A DNA stretch of 64,000 nucleotides, from NCBI GenBank assembly GCA_029931535.1, contig JAQPZY010001517.1:3651321-3715320 (forward strand), written 5' to 3'. Below, one piece after another: positions 61,502 to 64,000 of the stretch. The first letter of the stretch is position 1. Every line of letters begins with the position of its first letter. The notes beneath the pieces are model-generated. The model did no database searches and was not told the DNA's origin. It worked only from the letters and a program-made list of their open reading frames with translations. Source of the stretch: Margaritifera margaritifera. Taxonomy: Eukaryota > Mollusca > Bivalvia > Unionida > Margaritiferidae. The translations under genes and the position numbers were made by a program.

Positions 61502-63500
61502 TTATTTGTTTGCAAGGCATATCTGCTTCATGAAATTTATGAGGAAGTCAAATAAAGCATACTTTTGAAGTGTACACCAAATATCGGGAGTATAGCCAGT
61601 TTGTACTGAATATGTGTCATCAAAAAACCTAAAAAGACACATGAGAAATATATGTTTGGAGACAGCACGATTTGAGAGGGTACGAAGTTTTCCGAGAAAG
61701 AGGAGTTTGCATTGATCAATCTCGGTTGTTATTCTTTTCAGCCCTAGCGTAGACTCGCACAAGTTTGTTCTTGGAGTCCCTGTATTTTCTTCGCACTAAA
61801 ATGCTAAAGTTTGCTTAGTCCATAAAGGTCTAGCTTTTAAAAGTGATTCCAAATTTCGCAACCATACAGCACTGTTGGGTTCACAATTTTCTGATATAGA
61901 CTGGCAGATGCTAATGGGTTTATATTTGGAGATTAGCAAGACTAACAAATGTTTGCCGTGCTTTTCTACAGGCGTTGCGGGTGCGATTAATAGAACGACA
62001 TAATTTACTTTGTAATATACCCAAGTGAGTAGCCTAATCGGTTTCTTGCATGATTGTATCACCAAATTGTAGGGTCAACCTGTGGTTTGAACCTCTCCTC
62101 TTTCCACAATTACAATAGATACATGACTTTTCACGTATTTATTTCGTGAGTTATTCAGTGGCAATTATTGCGAAAATCTTAGGATTATCAGAAAAGTTGT
62201 GCAAGACACGTAAGCGTCATCACTGTACAAGATGCCTAGCACTGAGAGAGCATTGTTAAGCTACCTATATTTACAAACCTAGGGTGTTGCTGTACTGCCC
62301 GCATTAATTTGACCCCTAAACCTCATTCATATGCAATCTCATCTACGCTAAAACCAAAAAATAAAAGAAAGGAGGAGTACAAGGTAATACATCCACCCTG
62401 TCGAACTCCGTATCTTGATTATCTAAAGCTGTTTGCCACTGATTATTCTTGCTTGCTTACAGCCAGGCCACCTTCAGTAACCGATTCGTTCTGTAACTAT
62501 ACTCACACCCAATTATCTTCCAGATTCAACGTTTGATTCCATATGGTTCGATAGAGTTTTTTAAGAAAATTGCCATCACGACTCAAAGACAGCTAGCAAA
62601 CTGCCTTTTTGGGACCATTCGTCGGAGTTGCTAGTGTGAATGGTTAACCTCGTGAAAGCTTAAAAAGCCCAGCTGCGTGAGGCAGCTTAACTTTTTTATT
62701 TTCTTTAAAAAGACCTTTAATGTTTTGAATTGTGGAAAGCTGAATTTCATTTCTATTTCCAGAAATCTTTGCTTATTTTTGATGTGTTAGAATTCTTTTT
62801 CAAAATAGCTTTGTACATTACTTCGGTAATAATGGATATTGTCCTGTCTGACGCTAACTCTGCAGTCGATCAGCCTTTATCTTTCCCGTCACCTTTATAA
62901 ATCAGACACGATGTAGGCCTTTTTCACCATGCGTCAGCTAATACATTCATACGTTTGCAGATATGGAATTAAATATATTTTTAATAGTACCCGTTCATGA
63001 AGCGTGAGTGGTGCTTACCGTATATGATGGGGCTAAACCCCCCCCCCCCTGGTTCACTTCTGCCCTAGTCAAATCATAACTAGGCGTTTTTCTTTTGCTC
63101 GGCACACCCGGTGCGCACTTTTTTAAGTCTTGTATTAGCCATGTCGATAGGTCCTGTTGAGCTTGATTTTCTATTATGTCTACAAGTTGCTTAATGTTTG
63201 CCATTAAATATTTCCTCGAATATTGTCTGAGAGCACTAGTAAAATTGATTGGCTTCTAAGTGTGCGTGTGCTTAATGCGAAATTGTTGTTAAAAAGAAGC
63301 ACCAGATCTTTCGTGTGAGTGCTACATGTGGCCGTGAAGTAATCTGCCAAATGAATCGGCATACTGAGGGAGTCGGTCCTATAATTCATTTAAATTATAA
63401 ATCGCCGAAGAAATGCTAATCATCCAAGTATGTATATTCCTAGCTATTGTCTTACAATTGACAATGACTTTTGATATTTTACGCTGAGTCTTAGACCCTC
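61502..63500 (-). pseudogene. LINE reverse transcriptase, decayed (copy 2)
   Basis: The tail part (61502-62065) matches copy 1 closely. It is open for 86 codons, then a TAG-creating change (CGCACTAAAA for CGCAATAAAA) splits it. Beyond about 62106 the match to the catalytic part is blurred by many insertions, so frames there mean little. Confidence 0.65.
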
Positions 63501-64000
63501 CACCCTCCCTTTACAACAATCACCTTTATTATATTTTCATTGATTTGTCTTGAAATCCTGATTTAATCAAACTCGTAGTTAGTTAAATGTTTTTATCGCA
63601 CTAGCTCTGTTTATTTCTATGCATGTGCACAGTCCTTATCTCCGCCTATACTAATGTTCCTAATTTCTACCGGTTGGCTCTACTTACCTTCTTCTTCTTC
63701 ACACTGTGCATGATGCTCTTCGACCTTTTACAATGTAAGTATTATGCACTCAATTATTAGAAAATATCTGACACCAATATTTTACATAATTCTAGATCTT
63801 CTCAATCATAAGGTTGTTTAGAGCCTTCCTTTACAATCTACTGTAAAAGGAGACTTTTAGTTGGTATGAAATTATAAAAAATTATATTAAAAACATGGGA
63901 TTATCCATAGATGACAGTTTCAATATTAAACTAATTTTTTGCTATCTCAAATATACATCAAAGATTAGAAATCATTGCTATTATCTTGATACTCTAAACA
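62106..64000. other. Low-quality-looking end of copy 2
   Basis: About 1895 bases here match about 1520 bases of copy 1 (28806 to about 30325). The excess is made of one-base and short insertions (for example ATACAATAATACATG becomes ATTACAATAGATACATG) and an inserted poly-C run at about 63039. The change is abrupt. No gene is called on this part alone. Confidence 0.8.

Larger units (their letters stand above)
35162..64000 (+). repeat. Copy 2 of the ~35-kb direct duplication, cut by the window end
   Basis: Matches copy 1 collinearly to about base 30330 of the window. The last 4.8 kb of copy 1 is not seen again because the window ends. From about 62106 the match turns noisy, with many one-base and short insertions. 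Tandem duplication and artificial tandem placement of two haplotypes both fit; sequence alone does not decide. Confidence 0.97.

Overview
This is eukaryotic, AT-rich, repeat-dense DNA, most likely from a marine invertebrate and probably a mollusc. The signs are GT-AG introns, a LINE reverse transcriptase of a type common in lophotrochozoans, a pogo/Tigger remnant, a tRNA-derived SINE, long (TA)n, (GA)n and (ATCA)n tracts, and a short secreted Cys-rich peptide gene. The species call is inference. Nothing looks bacterial: there are no operons and no Shine-Dalgarno sites.

The window is one segment present twice, head to tail. Base 1 matches base 35162. Copy 2 then follows copy 1 to the window end, where 64000 matches about 30330. 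Copies differ by few substitutions, by microsatellite lengths, and by four structural differences: a 571-bp segment only in copy 2 (38344-38914), a 397-bp deletion in copy 2 (bases 8103-8499 of copy 1), a non-homologous stretch (4105-6910 against 39808-40613), and a noisy end after about 62106. This is either a recent tandem duplication or two haplotypes wrongly placed in series.

Order within a unit: a small minus-strand gene for a secreted Cys-rich peptide, complete in copy 2 (37222-38522) and lacking its signal-peptide exon in copy 1; a decayed minus-strand pair made of an acidic protein gene and a capsid-like gene of the F54H12.2-like group (7521-9160); about 3 kb without recognisable genes; a weak multi-exon candidate; a tRNA-derived SINE; a 12 x 21-bp minisatellite; and an apparently intact two-exon gene for a DDE integrase-core protein (14380-17587).

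Next is a nested transposon block (20285-26038). A pogo/Tigger remnant holds two nearly identical 454-bp repeats with inverted ends. Between them lie a broken Mutator-like transposase gene and an intact gene for an I-PpoI-like His-Cys-box endonuclease. The unit continues with a 457-bp tandem duplication and a decayed LINE. Copy 1 alone goes on to a 35-bp minisatellite, a second LINE fragment and the 3' end of a Ty3/gypsy-like pol that lies next to the junction at 35161/35162.

Most coding sequence is mobile-element or virus derived. The strongest candidates for working genes are the Cys-rich peptide, the integrase-core protein and the His-Me endonuclease. None of the three breaks by stop or frameshift in its complete form.
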